Notes: generated by a model from the letters alone, not told the origin. Shown: positions 31,226-40,076, numbered from the stretch's first letter. The stretch is 46,158 nucleotides of DNA from an uncultured Prevotella sp. (GCA_947164965.1 CAMUYR010000027.1:1-46158), one strand, 5' to 3'. Numbers and translations are program-made.

Positions 31226-31245
31226 CTTACATCTTAATATGTTGC
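31205..31245. repeat. AAGATG repeat spanning the BKACE-kinase junction
   Basis: Read on the minus strand, AAGATGTAAGATGAAAGATG and further words supply the last BKACE codons, its TAA stop, the kinase ATG and its first codons. The same words occur in the ABC transporter linker near 5064-5112. Confidence 0.75.
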
Positions 31246-32057
31246 ATTTTGCGAGCTTCAGCAGGTGTGGCTGGCTCGCAGCCCATCATGCGGATGAGAG
31301 CTACCAGTCGCTCTACTAATTCGGCATTGGTATGAGCGCGTTTTCCAGGGGCATAATAGAAGCTGTCCTCAAAACCAACACGAACAGCTGAGGCACCCAT
31401 ACCTATGGCACAAGCCAGAATAGAAAAGTCTTTCATTGAGTCGTGAGTGACACCCCAAGAGCAGCCTGGCTCCATCAGCGAACAAAGCATGGCCAGATTG
31501 CGACCTGTAGCAGAAAGATTACTGGAGTTGCCTGGTCCTACGCAGAAGTTATAGTGTAAGGGACGATGAATGAAGCCTTCGTCAGCCAGACGGGTGGCAC
31601 ACTCTACATGACTTAAATCGAACAGTTCCATCTCTGGCACCGTGTTCGTCTCGTCCAATCGCTTGGCCCAATAGCGCAAATCAGGCATCGTGTTGATATA
31701 AACCGTTTCACCAAAGTTGACGCTGCCCATATTCAGCGAAGCTACCTCGACTTCTGGCACATCCAAAGATACACAGCGTTCAGCCAATGTCAGCGTGCTG
31801 AGTCCACCAGTAGAACCCTGTACAATCATATCTGTCTCCTTGCGAATCAGTCCGATGGTCTGACGGAAAACATCCAACTCGAAAGTGGGATTGCCTTGCA
31901 AGTCGCGAGTATGCAGATGCACCTCGCAGGCACCAGCCTTATAGCAGTTAATGGTATCTTCCGCAATTTCCTCTGGGGTCAGCGGATTCTTACACTCGGC
32001 AGGAATCTCCTTGCCCACATGGCACACAGGGGCCACCGTTACAATAATCTTTCGCAT
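31227..32057 (-). CDS. Beta-keto acid cleavage enzyme (BKACE, DUF849)
   Basis: A 276-residue TIM-barrel enzyme. Zinc-binding His47 and His49 in EVHLHTRD, with Arg51-Asp52, and VRVGFEDSFYY with the conserved glutamate near the C-terminus match the 3-keto-5-aminohexanoate cleavage family. These enzymes split a beta-keto acid with acetyl-CoA into acetoacetate and a CoA ester. The substrate is unknown. Pairing with a DUF1537 kinase and racemase-like protein points to a sugar-acid or hydroxy-acid pathway. Confidence 0.92.
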   Translation of the reverse strand: MRKIIVTVAPVCHVGKEIPAECKNPLTPEEIAEDTINCYKAGACEVHLHTRDLQGNPTFELDVFRQTIGLIRKETDMIVQGSTGGLSTLTLAERCVSLDVPEVEVASLNMGSVNFGETVYINTMPDLRYWAKRLDETNTVPEMELFDLSHVECATRLADEGFIHRPLHYNFCVGPGNSSNLSATGRNLAMLCSLMEPGCSWGVTHDSMKDFSILACAIGMGASAVRVGFEDSFYYAPGKRAHTNAELVERLVALIRMMGCEPATPAEARKMQHIKM

Positions 32058-32062
32058 GTTTT

Positions 32063-32662
32063 TTAGATTTTATTGATATCTACGTATCCGTGTGTCACGG
32101 CATAGATGGTCAGAGCTGATACACTCTTCATGCCCAGCTTCTCCATGATGTTCTTGCGATGGGTAATCACGGTAGATAGTCCGATATTCAGACGCTCGGC
32201 TATCTCTTTGTTGATAAGACCTTGAGCGATGAGTGACATCACTTCAATCTCACGATCAGTCAAGATCTTTTGTTGCAGGATATGAGGCATAGCAGGCAGG
32301 TTGCGGCCTCCAGAGTGTGCATGTTGCTGCAACATTAATAATTGTCGGATGAGCTGTTTCTCTGGCTGGTTAATGCACAAAGAATGGAATCCGCCCATCT
32401 GTGAAGTATGATCGAGCGACAACGTAAGAACAATCGTCTTGCGCTGTCGCTCGCTGAAATACTGTCTGTTTCTCAGCACAATGTCCATAGAGACGAAATA
32501 GTGGGCATACCGTTCTGAATCGTTGGCCATCAGTTCGCCAAACGATCCGAAGGTGTCCACCGTCATGATGGGCATGACATTCTGCAGGATCTGTTTAAGT
32601 CCCAGTACGGCTAATGTGTTAGCATCGATAATGGCGACTTTAGGTCTGCTCTGCTGAGTCAT
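32063..32662 (-). CDS. LuxR-type response regulator
   Basis: A 199-residue regulator. The N-terminal half is a divergent receiver domain (VAIIDANTLAVLGLKQIL; FVSMDIVL carries a possible phospho-Asp near 60). The C-terminal half is a clear GerE/LuxR helix-turn-helix (LTDREIEVMSLIAQGLINKEIAERLNIGLSTVITHRKNIMEKLG, about 136-179). It lies 5 bp before the BKACE gene and 3 bp after the STAS gene, so it links the signalling and catabolic parts of the string. Confidence 0.9.
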   Translation of the reverse strand: MTQQSRPKVAIIDANTLAVLGLKQILQNVMPIMTVDTFGSFGELMANDSERYAHYFVSMDIVLRNRQYFSERQRKTIVLTLSLDHTSQMGGFHSLCINQPEKQLIRQLLMLQQHAHSGGRNLPAMPHILQQKILTDREIEVMSLIAQGLINKEIAERLNIGLSTVITHRKNIMEKLGMKSVSALTIYAVTHGYVDINKI

Positions 32663-32665
32663 TCG

Positions 32666-32968
32666 TTAGCGGATTTCAAAGAGATTAAAGAAACCTGTCA
32701 TCATGAAGACTTTCTTGATGTCGTCATTGATGTTTTCTATAATCACTTTTCCTCCTTTGGTGGAAGTCTCCTTGCGGATAGTCAGGAACAGACGCAATCC
32801 GGAGCTACTGATGTATTCCATATTCTTGCAGTCGAGAATAATCTCCTTGTCTGCATTTTCAAGCAGAGGGGCGATTTCGTTTTGTGCCTTAACGGCTGCA
32901 GGGGTGTCGAGGCGACCGCTTACTGTGGCGAGCATTCCTCCGTCTTGTTGTTTAATGTCAAAAATCAT
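32666..32968 (-). CDS. STAS-domain anti-sigma factor antagonist
   Basis: A 100-residue SpoIIAA/RsbV-type STAS protein with the phosphorylation-site motif MEYISSSGLRLFL (about 50-62). Such proteins are phosphorylated by a HATPase kinase and reactivated by a SpoIIE phosphatase; both activities occur in the protein encoded at 36859-39249. Only 3 bp separate it from the LuxR gene. No sigma factor lies nearby, so the final target is not obvious. Confidence 0.93.
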   Translation of the reverse strand: MIFDIKQQDGGMLATVSGRLDTPAAVKAQNEIAPLLENADKEIILDCKNMEYISSSGLRLFLTIRKETSTKGGKVIIENINDDIKKVFMMTGFFNLFEIR

Positions 32969-33042
32969 AGTTGTTGTTACTTGTGTATTCTGAATACGTG
33001 CCCTCTTACCTTGAAGAGGACACGTAGAATATTCATAATAAA

Positions 33043-33846
33043 TTACTTAACAAGTGCCTTGCGAGCAGCATCGATCTTGTCCTTAGCTTCTGCCAACTGA
33101 GTCTTGAGCTCTTTGACAGTTGTAGCATTCAGAACATCGAGTGGAGCAAGAGCTTCAGCAATGGGCTTGATATCAGCATCGAACTCTGACAGACGATTGA
33201 CAGCGTCGAGAATCAGAATGATACGGAAAGTGATGTTAGCAGCAGCCTCGTCGTTGAAATTGCTGAGGAACTTGTCAGCATTCTTATTGGCAACATAGAG
33301 CTCCTCAACAAGTGCTGCAGAAGCCAACTGCCAGAAGAAGTTGATGCGACCATTCTCGTTCATGGCATCATACAGAGTAGAAGAGGTCTCGAAGATAGTG
33401 CTGTTGTCCTCGATGGCCTTGAAAGAAGGATCGTTGATGTCAGCAGCCAGCTTTGAAATGGCTTTGTCGTAATCCTCTGTAGGCATCTCATAAAGCTCAG
33501 CAATCTTCTTGTCTACGTTCAGAGCACTCAGGATGCGATACTTCTCAGCCAGAGTGGTAGCTTCCTCAGCAACCTTAGCATCGATCAGATAGTCGGGTTT
33601 CACCTGCTTCTCTTCCTTAGACAGAGTGATACCACCGTTCTTGTCCTGTACAAAAGCAGGCTGCTTGATCTTGCTGAACTCAGCTGCGATACTGTCGAAG
33701 TGCATCTTGATGCTAGCCTCAATCTGCTGCTGTTCGAAACTCTTCAGAGTGTCAGTCTCATCTACGTTCTGTGCATTCTTTTGTCCTCCGCAAGCTGCGA
33801 ATGCGATAGCAGCAATTGCAATTGTGAAAACTGATAATTTTTTCAT
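33043..33846 (-). CDS. Helical lipoprotein of the partner-switching string
   Basis: A 267-residue protein with signal MKKLSVFTIAIAAIAFAAC and lipobox Cys19 (AAC|GG), followed by an almost entirely helical, charged mature part (about 30-265) without recognised motifs. It lies 39 bp after the ABC gene and 74 bp before the STAS gene. It may be an outer- or inner-membrane partner of the ABC transporter. Family unknown. Confidence 0.75.
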   Translation of the reverse strand: MKKLSVFTIAIAAIAFAACGGQKNAQNVDETDTLKSFEQQQIEASIKMHFDSIAAEFSKIKQPAFVQDKNGGITLSKEEKQVKPDYLIDAKVAEEATTLAEKYRILSALNVDKKIAELYEMPTEDYDKAISKLAADINDPSFKAIEDNSTIFETSSTLYDAMNENGRINFFWQLASAALVEELYVANKNADKFLSNFNDEAAANITFRIILILDAVNRLSEFDADIKPIAEALAPLDVLNATTVKELKTQLAEAKDKIDAARKALVK

Positions 33847-33885
33847 TTTTGATAATTTTAAGTTATTAATAATGTTAATTATTCT

Positions 33886-36777
33886 CTATTGATTACTTTT
33901 TCTTATATATTTGCCTGGACAATCTGTCAGAAGCAGCAGGGTCACGATAATGCCCATCAGCAACATGACAGCAATGTTAAACCACAAGGTCTTGATATGC
34001 CAAGAGCCAATGACCTTTTCACTGCTATAGAATGGCGCTCTTCCCATGCGACTTTGTGGCGTGAGGAAAATCTGATATGAGCGTGGGACGATATAGTCGT
34101 CAATCACGTTGAGCATCTTTTGCTGATCAGCTCCAATCACACAATCTTCTAATTTAAGGTTGTAATTGTTTTGCTTTAAATCCAGCAGTTGCTCTTTGCC
34201 GTTCTTCCGAATGTAATCAGCTCGTCTGGCATCATCTTTCAGCGTAATCTGATTGCTACGCTTAGCCAGAATCTGTTCGGCTTCTTTCAGATACTTGGTT
34301 AAATCGTCGTATTCATACTTTCCTCGGAAGGGCTGCATACCACAGAAAGCTGTCAATACAGGCAGATTGGTTTGAACCACTCTGATATGCTCTGGCTTCA
34401 CTTCCTTGTGGTGTTTCGCCTCATCCTTCATGGTTTCCAACTGTGACTGTAGTTCATCCAGGAATCCGATATAATAGAACTGGTTCTCGTATTTTTTCTT
34501 ATCAGAATCGAAGAAAATCTTTTCGTACTCGTTGTCTGAGAACGACGTAACAGCCAGTGCCTCATACGACCAACGTGAAGGAATCAGGTCGCCTACCAAC
34601 GGTACATTGCCTGTGGTGCTCTTGGGTGTCAAGTCGGAGAAACTGACGACCAGTCCACATAGTAGAATCTGAGGAATGAGCAGCAGTGGAATGCTGATAT
34701 AGATGGCTACAACAGAACTGAGACATTGTGATAGAAGTAGTCCTGTCAGGCTAGCCAAGAGGGTGGTGACAAACAGGATGAGCCACCAGGTCCAGAAGAG
34801 TCCGTGGATGCCCATAATGGTATTGCCTATGACAATAAACAGCAAGGTCTGGATGAGCGATAGCCCAGCCATGTAAACTATTTTGGACCAGATATAACTG
34901 CTATGCGATAAGTGGAGGAAGCTCTCCCTCTTCAGCAACGCACGGTCTTTGATGATCTCCTCAGCCGATCCACTCATGCCGATGAAAGTGGCAACGATGA
35001 CAGACATGAAGAAATAGCTCACCATATTCTTATTGTTCATGACTGTATAGCCTTCAGGAGGAGCATAACGGGTGAGCAAGGCACAGATGACTGCCAATAC
35101 AGGGGCCTCGAGCAGGGTGATCAGCAGATACTGCAGATTGGTAATCTTTGTTCTGATGTTACGATGCAGGAAGATAGCAAACTGCTTGAATACCCCAGGC
35201 TTTTTCTGATCCGAAGGTGGGACAGCTGTCACGATAGGATCAGCCATCTCTTCACGACTTTTCAGATAGAGGCTATGCCAATCCTGTGGAGACATCTTTC
35301 GCTCGTCAGAAGGCTCGCCAGTGTTGCTAAGTGCCTTTTCGTCAATGATATTCAGCACGATTTCAGGATTAACATTGCCACAAGTTGGGCAGGTGCTGGT
35401 TTGAGCATCAGCATAGTTCGCTGCATCCTTGAAATAGGTAATGGCATCAATGGGGTTACCGTCAAAGACGGGATAACCTCCCTTATCCAATAACCACAGA
35501 CGATCGAAGAGCTTATAGACATCACTGGATGGCTGGTGGATGTTAACCACAATCAGCTTGCCTTTCAGCGTCTGTTCTTTCAATAGTAATATAACTCGCT
35601 CTGTATCAGCTGATGACAAACCAGATGTCGGCTCATCCAGGAAGAGCACCGCTGGTTCACGAATCAACTCCAAGGCAATATTCAGACGCTTGCGCTGTCC
35701 GCCAGAGATGTATTTGTTGATAGCAGAACCAACCTTCAGGTCCTTGGTGGCATAGAGTCCCAGGTCCTTCAGTGTCTTGACAACGCGATGGTCTATTTCC
35801 TCATCGGAAAGTCCCTCAAAGCATAGCTTTGCTGTAAACCAAAGGTTCTGGTAGACTGTCAGTTCCTCAATCAATAGATCGTCTTGAGGAACAAAACCTA
35901 TCAGGTCTTTGGCTGCTGGCTCATTAATGTCATGTCCGTTAATGGTAATACTGCCCTCTTGGGGCTTCAAGCTTCCATTAAGCAGAGAGAGCAGGGTCGT
36001 CTTACCAGTTCCAGATCCTCCCATGATAGCCAGCAATTCACCATTCTTCAGCGTGAAGCTCAGGTCGTGCATACCATTGTCGCTGTTGGGGAAACGGAAA
36101 TTGATGTTCCGTCCGCAGAACTCCACAGCATGTGTTTCCTGGTTGTCTTTGGTGTAGGTGTTGATGATAGAGGAATAGTAAACAGGCTGTCCGTTCGGTT
36201 TCTTAAGGACACTGCTTTGTTGCCATACCTGATATGTACCTGCCAATACAGGAACATCGTTCAGGAGGACGGTGTCGTTGCCTGTATAAGTGAATATCAG
36301 TAATCCCGTTGTGCTGTCAAGAAGTGTTTTCAGCGTTCCATTAAAGCCTTCTATCTGGTGCAGCTTAACACGGTCCGATTCACGTGCATCAACAAAATCG
36401 CTGAAATCGCGGTATTGCTCTTCAGGGATATGGAATTGGGTAGCCATGGTATCGAACATGGCTTTGTTTCTCGTACCGTCAGCATTGCAGAACTCCATGA
36501 GTCGTAGGAGCAACAATGCTTCCTCGCTCGACAGGATCTTGCCATGCAAAGTGGAACAAATGGAGGTAACGGTATCCTCGCTGTTAAGGTCATCCGTCAT
36601 CTCATAGGCCATTCGCATATCACTATATAGGTCGAGATATAGATCAATGTTTCTGATTCCGAAATGACGACGCAAATAACTCACGAGCATTTTCTTGGCC
36701 CATGTCTCATCTACTTGCTCTACTTTTCCAAATAGTGCAAATAGACTAATAAAGCTTGATAATATGACGTCTGTCAT
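33886..36777 (-). CDS. Large ABCG-like transporter with TerB-like N-terminus
   Basis: A 963-residue fusion. An N-terminal helical, TerB-like domain (about 1-135; VEQVDETWAKKMLVSYLRRH) and a beta-rich stretch (about 145-230) precede an ATPase domain: Walker A GGSGTGKTT (253-261), signature ISGGQRKR (357-364), Walker B VLFLDEP (377-383), His414 in NIHQP. A CPTCG motif follows, then ABC-2-type membrane helices (about 545-720), a long soluble insert (about 740-925) and a final helix. The ABCG arrangement (ATPase before membrane part) is clear; cargo is unknown. A TAAATTTG box at 36796-36803 may give it its own promoter. Confidence 0.85.
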   Translation of the reverse strand: MTDVILSSFISLFALFGKVEQVDETWAKKMLVSYLRRHFGIRNIDLYLDLYSDMRMAYEMTDDLNSEDTVTSICSTLHGKILSSEEALLLLRLMEFCNADGTRNKAMFDTMATQFHIPEEQYRDFSDFVDARESDRVKLHQIEGFNGTLKTLLDSTTGLLIFTYTGNDTVLLNDVPVLAGTYQVWQQSSVLKKPNGQPVYYSSIINTYTKDNQETHAVEFCGRNINFRFPNSDNGMHDLSFTLKNGELLAIMGGSGTGKTTLLSLLNGSLKPQEGSITINGHDINEPAAKDLIGFVPQDDLLIEELTVYQNLWFTAKLCFEGLSDEEIDHRVVKTLKDLGLYATKDLKVGSAINKYISGGQRKRLNIALELIREPAVLFLDEPTSGLSSADTERVILLLKEQTLKGKLIVVNIHQPSSDVYKLFDRLWLLDKGGYPVFDGNPIDAITYFKDAANYADAQTSTCPTCGNVNPEIVLNIIDEKALSNTGEPSDERKMSPQDWHSLYLKSREEMADPIVTAVPPSDQKKPGVFKQFAIFLHRNIRTKITNLQYLLITLLEAPVLAVICALLTRYAPPEGYTVMNNKNMVSYFFMSVIVATFIGMSGSAEEIIKDRALLKRESFLHLSHSSYIWSKIVYMAGLSLIQTLLFIVIGNTIMGIHGLFWTWWLILFVTTLLASLTGLLLSQCLSSVVAIYISIPLLLIPQILLCGLVVSFSDLTPKSTTGNVPLVGDLIPSRWSYEALAVTSFSDNEYEKIFFDSDKKKYENQFYYIGFLDELQSQLETMKDEAKHHKEVKPEHIRVVQTNLPVLTAFCGMQPFRGKYEYDDLTKYLKEAEQILAKRSNQITLKDDARRADYIRKNGKEQLLDLKQNNYNLKLEDCVIGADQQKMLNVIDDYIVPRSYQIFLTPQSRMGRAPFYSSEKVIGSWHIKTLWFNIAVMLLMGIIVTLLLLTDCPGKYIRKSNQ

Positions 36778-36795
36778 TCTCTCTTATTAAGTTTG

Positions 36796-36803
36796 CAAAT
36801 TTA
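36796..36803 (-). promoter_or_regulatory. Possible internal promoter before the ABCG-like gene
   Basis: TAAATTTG on the minus strand fits TAnnTTTG and lies in the 81-bp gap between the SpoIIE and ABC genes, 18 bases before the ABC ATG. The string from 36777 to 30002 could therefore be transcribed apart from the phosphatase gene. Confidence 0.4.
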
Positions 36804-36858
36804 TTAAAAATCTCAGACTACCACTAGGTAGAGGCAGTTAAAAAATATTAAATCGCTA

Positions 36859-39249
36859 TCAAACGAGCTTTTTACGTAGTGTAAGCACGTTTTTGCCGTC
36901 CATTCGCTCGTAGTTGATGCTGTCCATAATCTGACGAACAAGATGGATTCCCAGTCCGCCAATAGGACGCTCTTCAGCTGAGAGTGAAGTGTCAACTTCT
37001 TTCTCTGCTGTTGGGTCGAATGGGGTTCCCCAATCGCTGATAATAAACTTCAGCCGCTTTTCATTGGCCATTGCTTCTATGTTGACATTACCTGTCACAC
37101 CCGTCGGGTATGCATAGCTCATCACATTGACCACGGCCTCTTCTAAAGCCAGATTGAGATTCATGGTCGTACTCATGTCGAAACCTACGATTTCGCAAAC
37201 TTCATCGACGAAGGCTGCCAGTTGTGGAACTTCTTCAATGTCGTTAGGTAGGGTGATGCTGCGTTGAAGTATCATATCTTTTTCTTGTGGTTTTGTATAT
37301 TGGATAGCTAACATCGTTAAATCATCGCTCTGTTCTGCATTGCCAACAAATTGGCGTACAGCACTAACCATCTGATCGATAAGTTGTTGAGGCTGATGGG
37401 AGGAATTCTCTGCTACGTCAATCATTCGCTCTTCCATGAATTGATCATGGTTAACATTCTCAGCTTCTGTTAAGCCGTCAGTGTAAAGAAATATACAGGT
37501 GTTTAAGTCGATAGTCGTTTCTTGCTGGTCGAATTTCCACTCAGGCATGACACCAAGTGGCACGTTGGGCGAACAAGGCAGCATGCCTATGCGTTGTTCT
37601 CCTATCAGCAACGGAGAGTTGTGCCCCGCATTGCAGTAACGCAGCCTACCAGTTGGCAGGTCGAGTACGCCAAGGAAGAGTGTCACAAACATGTTCGACT
37701 CGTTGTTGTCGGCCATCGCATTATTAATGCCATACGTAATACGTTCTGGCAAAGCTTCTCGGAAGCTGATAGTTCGGAAAAGGGTACGCGTCACAGCCAT
37801 CACCAATGACGCTGGTACACCTTTACCGCTGACATCACCAATGCAGAAGAACAGCTTCTCGTCGCGAATATAGAAGTCGTATAGGTCACCACCAACTTCT
37901 TTGGCGGGATTCTGCTGTCCAAATATTTCAATATCGTTGCGATCTGGGAATGGTGGGAAAGTCTTGGGCAACATCGACATTTGGATACCGCGTGCGATGT
38001 TCAGCTCGCTTTCAATGCGTCCCTTTTCTTCGTTAGCTGATTTCGTCTCTTCTATCTGCTGCACTAACGATTTCTGCATGGTCTCGAAGGATTTGTGCAG
38101 ACGAAGCATCTCATCTTTGGTCTTAATAGAAGGTAATTCTGCTGAAAGATTACCTGATGCTATCTCGTCAGCAGACTCAGCAAATTGTGCGATAGGCTTG
38201 GTGACGCGACGGATGGCAGAACGGCATATCAGTCCTACGACAATCAGACCTACAACTATCAAACCAACAAAGATAGCGACAAAGACACTAGCGGGGTACA
38301 GAATATTTTTCATTGGAACGATGGTAGCCATCACCCAATCAGTATGCTCTATTTTAACAGCGAACAGAATATAAGCAACTCCATTCTTGTCAACATATCC
38401 AAAAAAGTCGCTTTTTTCGTTACCCTCAAGCATCTCTTTGGCTTTTTCTTTACCCTTGAAAGTGGCGGTTTCTTCTAAGTAGTCGTAAAGGGTTTGGTTC
38501 TGTAATTTGGTTTTGTCAGGGTGTGCCACAAAGGCGCCTTTGCGCGTAACGATAAAGCTGAAAGTATTTTGATCTTCGTCATCCATCCATAGATCGGTAT
38601 ATGACGATTTATCCAACTGCAGCATGAGTTCTGACAACCAGTCCAGTGCGATATCAGCAGTCTGGATGGCATAAATCTCACCTTTATTATTGAGGATGGG
38701 TTGCGAGAAGGTGATCATTATCACTTCGCCTCCACCTTTATCAATATAGGGCTCAGACCAAGTGCCTTTACCTTCTGAAATAGGTTTCGTGTACCATTCC
38801 TGATGCAAATAGTCGTATTCTGGCGTGTTCAATTGTTTGGTATGTAAGCCTAGACTGTCACGATAGGCGTAAGGAGATAGAAGTTCTCCCTTATGGGGTT
38901 CACAGTCAGGGTTATAAGCCACAGCGGCCCCCATAATGTTAGAGTTTAGCTTCAACAGGTGTTCTACTGCAAAATACTGGCGAGAATCATCATTGATATT
39001 CTCCTCCACTTCTGGCATGTTGTTGGACACTGCTACTTCAACGGATGAAAAGACATTGTTGATTTTCTCGTTGAACACCTCCATTGACAGGCGATAATAG
39101 TCAGTAAGAATGACAGCCCCAACGAGCCACATGATAGCAAATATCAGCACCAGGAGGAGCGTCATGACAATCGTCATCGTTCCCACCACACGCCATGTCA
39201 ACCTGTTGGCGATGGTCTGTTTGGGCCTTAGTATATTTGGTATCTTCAT
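36859..39249 (-). CDS. SpoIIE-type phosphatase with sensor and anti-sigma kinase domain
   Basis: A 796-residue membrane protein. First membrane helix (about 24-50), extracytoplasmic dCache-like sensor (about 55-315), second helix (about 320-345), HAMP region, coiled coil, then PP2C/SpoIIE phosphatase (about 430-650; GDLYDFY, GDVSGKGVPASLVM, SDDLTMLAI) and RsbW-like HATPase domain (about 665-796; LALEEAVVNVMSYAYP, SDWGTPFDP, GGLGIHLVRQIMD). Having both the phosphatase and the opposing kinase in one protein makes it a compact partner switch for the STAS protein at 32666. ATG 39249 is chosen over upstream frames; a TATCTTTG box lies 23 bases before it. Confidence 0.93.
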   Translation of the reverse strand: MKIPNILRPKQTIANRLTWRVVGTMTIVMTLLLVLIFAIMWLVGAVILTDYYRLSMEVFNEKINNVFSSVEVAVSNNMPEVEENINDDSRQYFAVEHLLKLNSNIMGAAVAYNPDCEPHKGELLSPYAYRDSLGLHTKQLNTPEYDYLHQEWYTKPISEGKGTWSEPYIDKGGGEVIMITFSQPILNNKGEIYAIQTADIALDWLSELMLQLDKSSYTDLWMDDEDQNTFSFIVTRKGAFVAHPDKTKLQNQTLYDYLEETATFKGKEKAKEMLEGNEKSDFFGYVDKNGVAYILFAVKIEHTDWVMATIVPMKNILYPASVFVAIFVGLIVVGLIVVGLICRSAIRRVTKPIAQFAESADEIASGNLSAELPSIKTKDEMLRLHKSFETMQKSLVQQIEETKSANEEKGRIESELNIARGIQMSMLPKTFPPFPDRNDIEIFGQQNPAKEVGGDLYDFYIRDEKLFFCIGDVSGKGVPASLVMAVTRTLFRTISFREALPERITYGINNAMADNNESNMFVTLFLGVLDLPTGRLRYCNAGHNSPLLIGEQRIGMLPCSPNVPLGVMPEWKFDQQETTIDLNTCIFLYTDGLTEAENVNHDQFMEERMIDVAENSSHQPQQLIDQMVSAVRQFVGNAEQSDDLTMLAIQYTKPQEKDMILQRSITLPNDIEEVPQLAAFVDEVCEIVGFDMSTTMNLNLALEEAVVNVMSYAYPTGVTGNVNIEAMANEKRLKFIISDWGTPFDPTAEKEVDTSLSAEERPIGGLGIHLVRQIMDSINYERMDGKNVLTLRKKLV

Positions 39250-39272
39250 TGTCCGTTCAACTAATATGTGTG

Positions 39273-39280
39273 CAAAGATA
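39273..39280 (-). promoter_or_regulatory. Promoter -7 box of the SpoIIE gene
   Basis: TATCTTTG on the minus strand, 23 bases before the ATG at 39249. The divergent box TACCTTTG at 39324-39331 serves the gene at 39364. Confidence 0.6.
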
Positions 39281-39323
39281 CGAAATAATTCTAAACTAAT
39301 GCTTTGTTTTTTGCGTTTTTTTG

Positions 39324-39331
39324 TACCTTTG
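39324..39331 (+). promoter_or_regulatory. Promoter -7 box of the basic-tailed protein
   Basis: TACCTTTG fits TAnnTTTG, with a TTTG 17 bp upstream (39303-39306), 32 bases before the ATG at 39364. Confidence 0.55.
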
Positions 39332-39363
39332 CATTCTGAATTTTTAAAAATGTAGGTTTCAAG

Positions 39364-40056
39364 ATGCGAAAATATATAGTTTTTGTAGTTTTTTGGGTAG
39401 GTTTGATCGCTCTCCAGGCTCAGGACCATACCCGTTTCCAAGACCTGCCTCTTAGTCTTTCTCCTGAAGAAATGGTTGAGGAGTTAGAGAATCGAGGACT
39501 GCAACAAGAGGATCTTTATGTCTTGACAGGTCGGTTTATAGGATTTGATGTTCGTATACGCCTTCATTGTTCCGAAGACAGCAGCACCATCAATAGTCTT
39601 GTTCTGAGTACAGAGCGAACACAAGGTCATTCTCAGCGTAGCGACTGGTCAGCGCTGATGAAATGGATGCGTAAGCACTATGGCGCCCCCACTTGGGAGT
39701 CGACAGTGCGTAGTCATCAGTTTGCAAGATGGTGGGTTGGATACGATCGTGACATCGTCATGATTTGTACTGCAAAGCCTTCTATTGAGATATGGTTCTA
39801 CGATAATCATAAAAAACGCCATTTTGATTATTATTCCATATTGAAGAATTGTGAGCGTAATCCTGTGGATGAGGTTCCTTATCTGACGGCTGATGAAAAT
39901 GTGACATGGAAACGGAACCCCATTCCTGTGAAGAAAGTCAGCAAGACAAAGGCAGCTAAGAATCGTAAGGCATCAAAAAAGGCTGCACGCAAGTTAGCAC
40001 GCAGCCGTTCTAAGTCTAAATCAAAAAGTGGTCGGGCACGTGGACGCAGACGATAA
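39364..40056 (+). CDS. Secreted protein with a highly basic tail
   Basis: A 230-residue protein with a signal peptide (about 1-20, ending ALQA), a mixed alpha/beta domain (about 21-170; SPEEMVEELENRGLQ, WSALMKWMRKHYGAP, RWWVGYDRDIVMI) and a C-terminal tail (about 185-230) made almost only of Lys, Arg, Ser and Ala. The tail could bind nucleic acid, polyphosphate or anionic polysaccharide. Family unknown. It ends one base before the stop of the convergent kinase gene. Confidence 0.75.
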   Translation: MRKYIVFVVFWVGLIALQAQDHTRFQDLPLSLSPEEMVEELENRGLQQEDLYVLTGRFIGFDVRIRLHCSEDSSTINSLVLSTERTQGHSQRSDWSALMKWMRKHYGAPTWESTVRSHQFARWWVGYDRDIVMICTAKPSIEIWFYDNHKKRHFDYYSILKNCERNPVDEVPYLTADENVTWKRNPIPVKKVSKTKAAKNRKASKKAARKLARSRSKSKSKSGRARGRRR

Positions 40057-40076
40057 TCTATTCCATTGGGAATAGA
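40057..40076. terminator. Hairpin at a convergent gene junction
   Basis: TCTATTCC pairs with GGAATAGA (8 bp, 4-base loop) directly after the stop of the plus-strand gene and over the last codons of the minus-strand kinase. It could act as a bidirectional terminator, though the flanking T-runs are poor. Confidence 0.35.
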
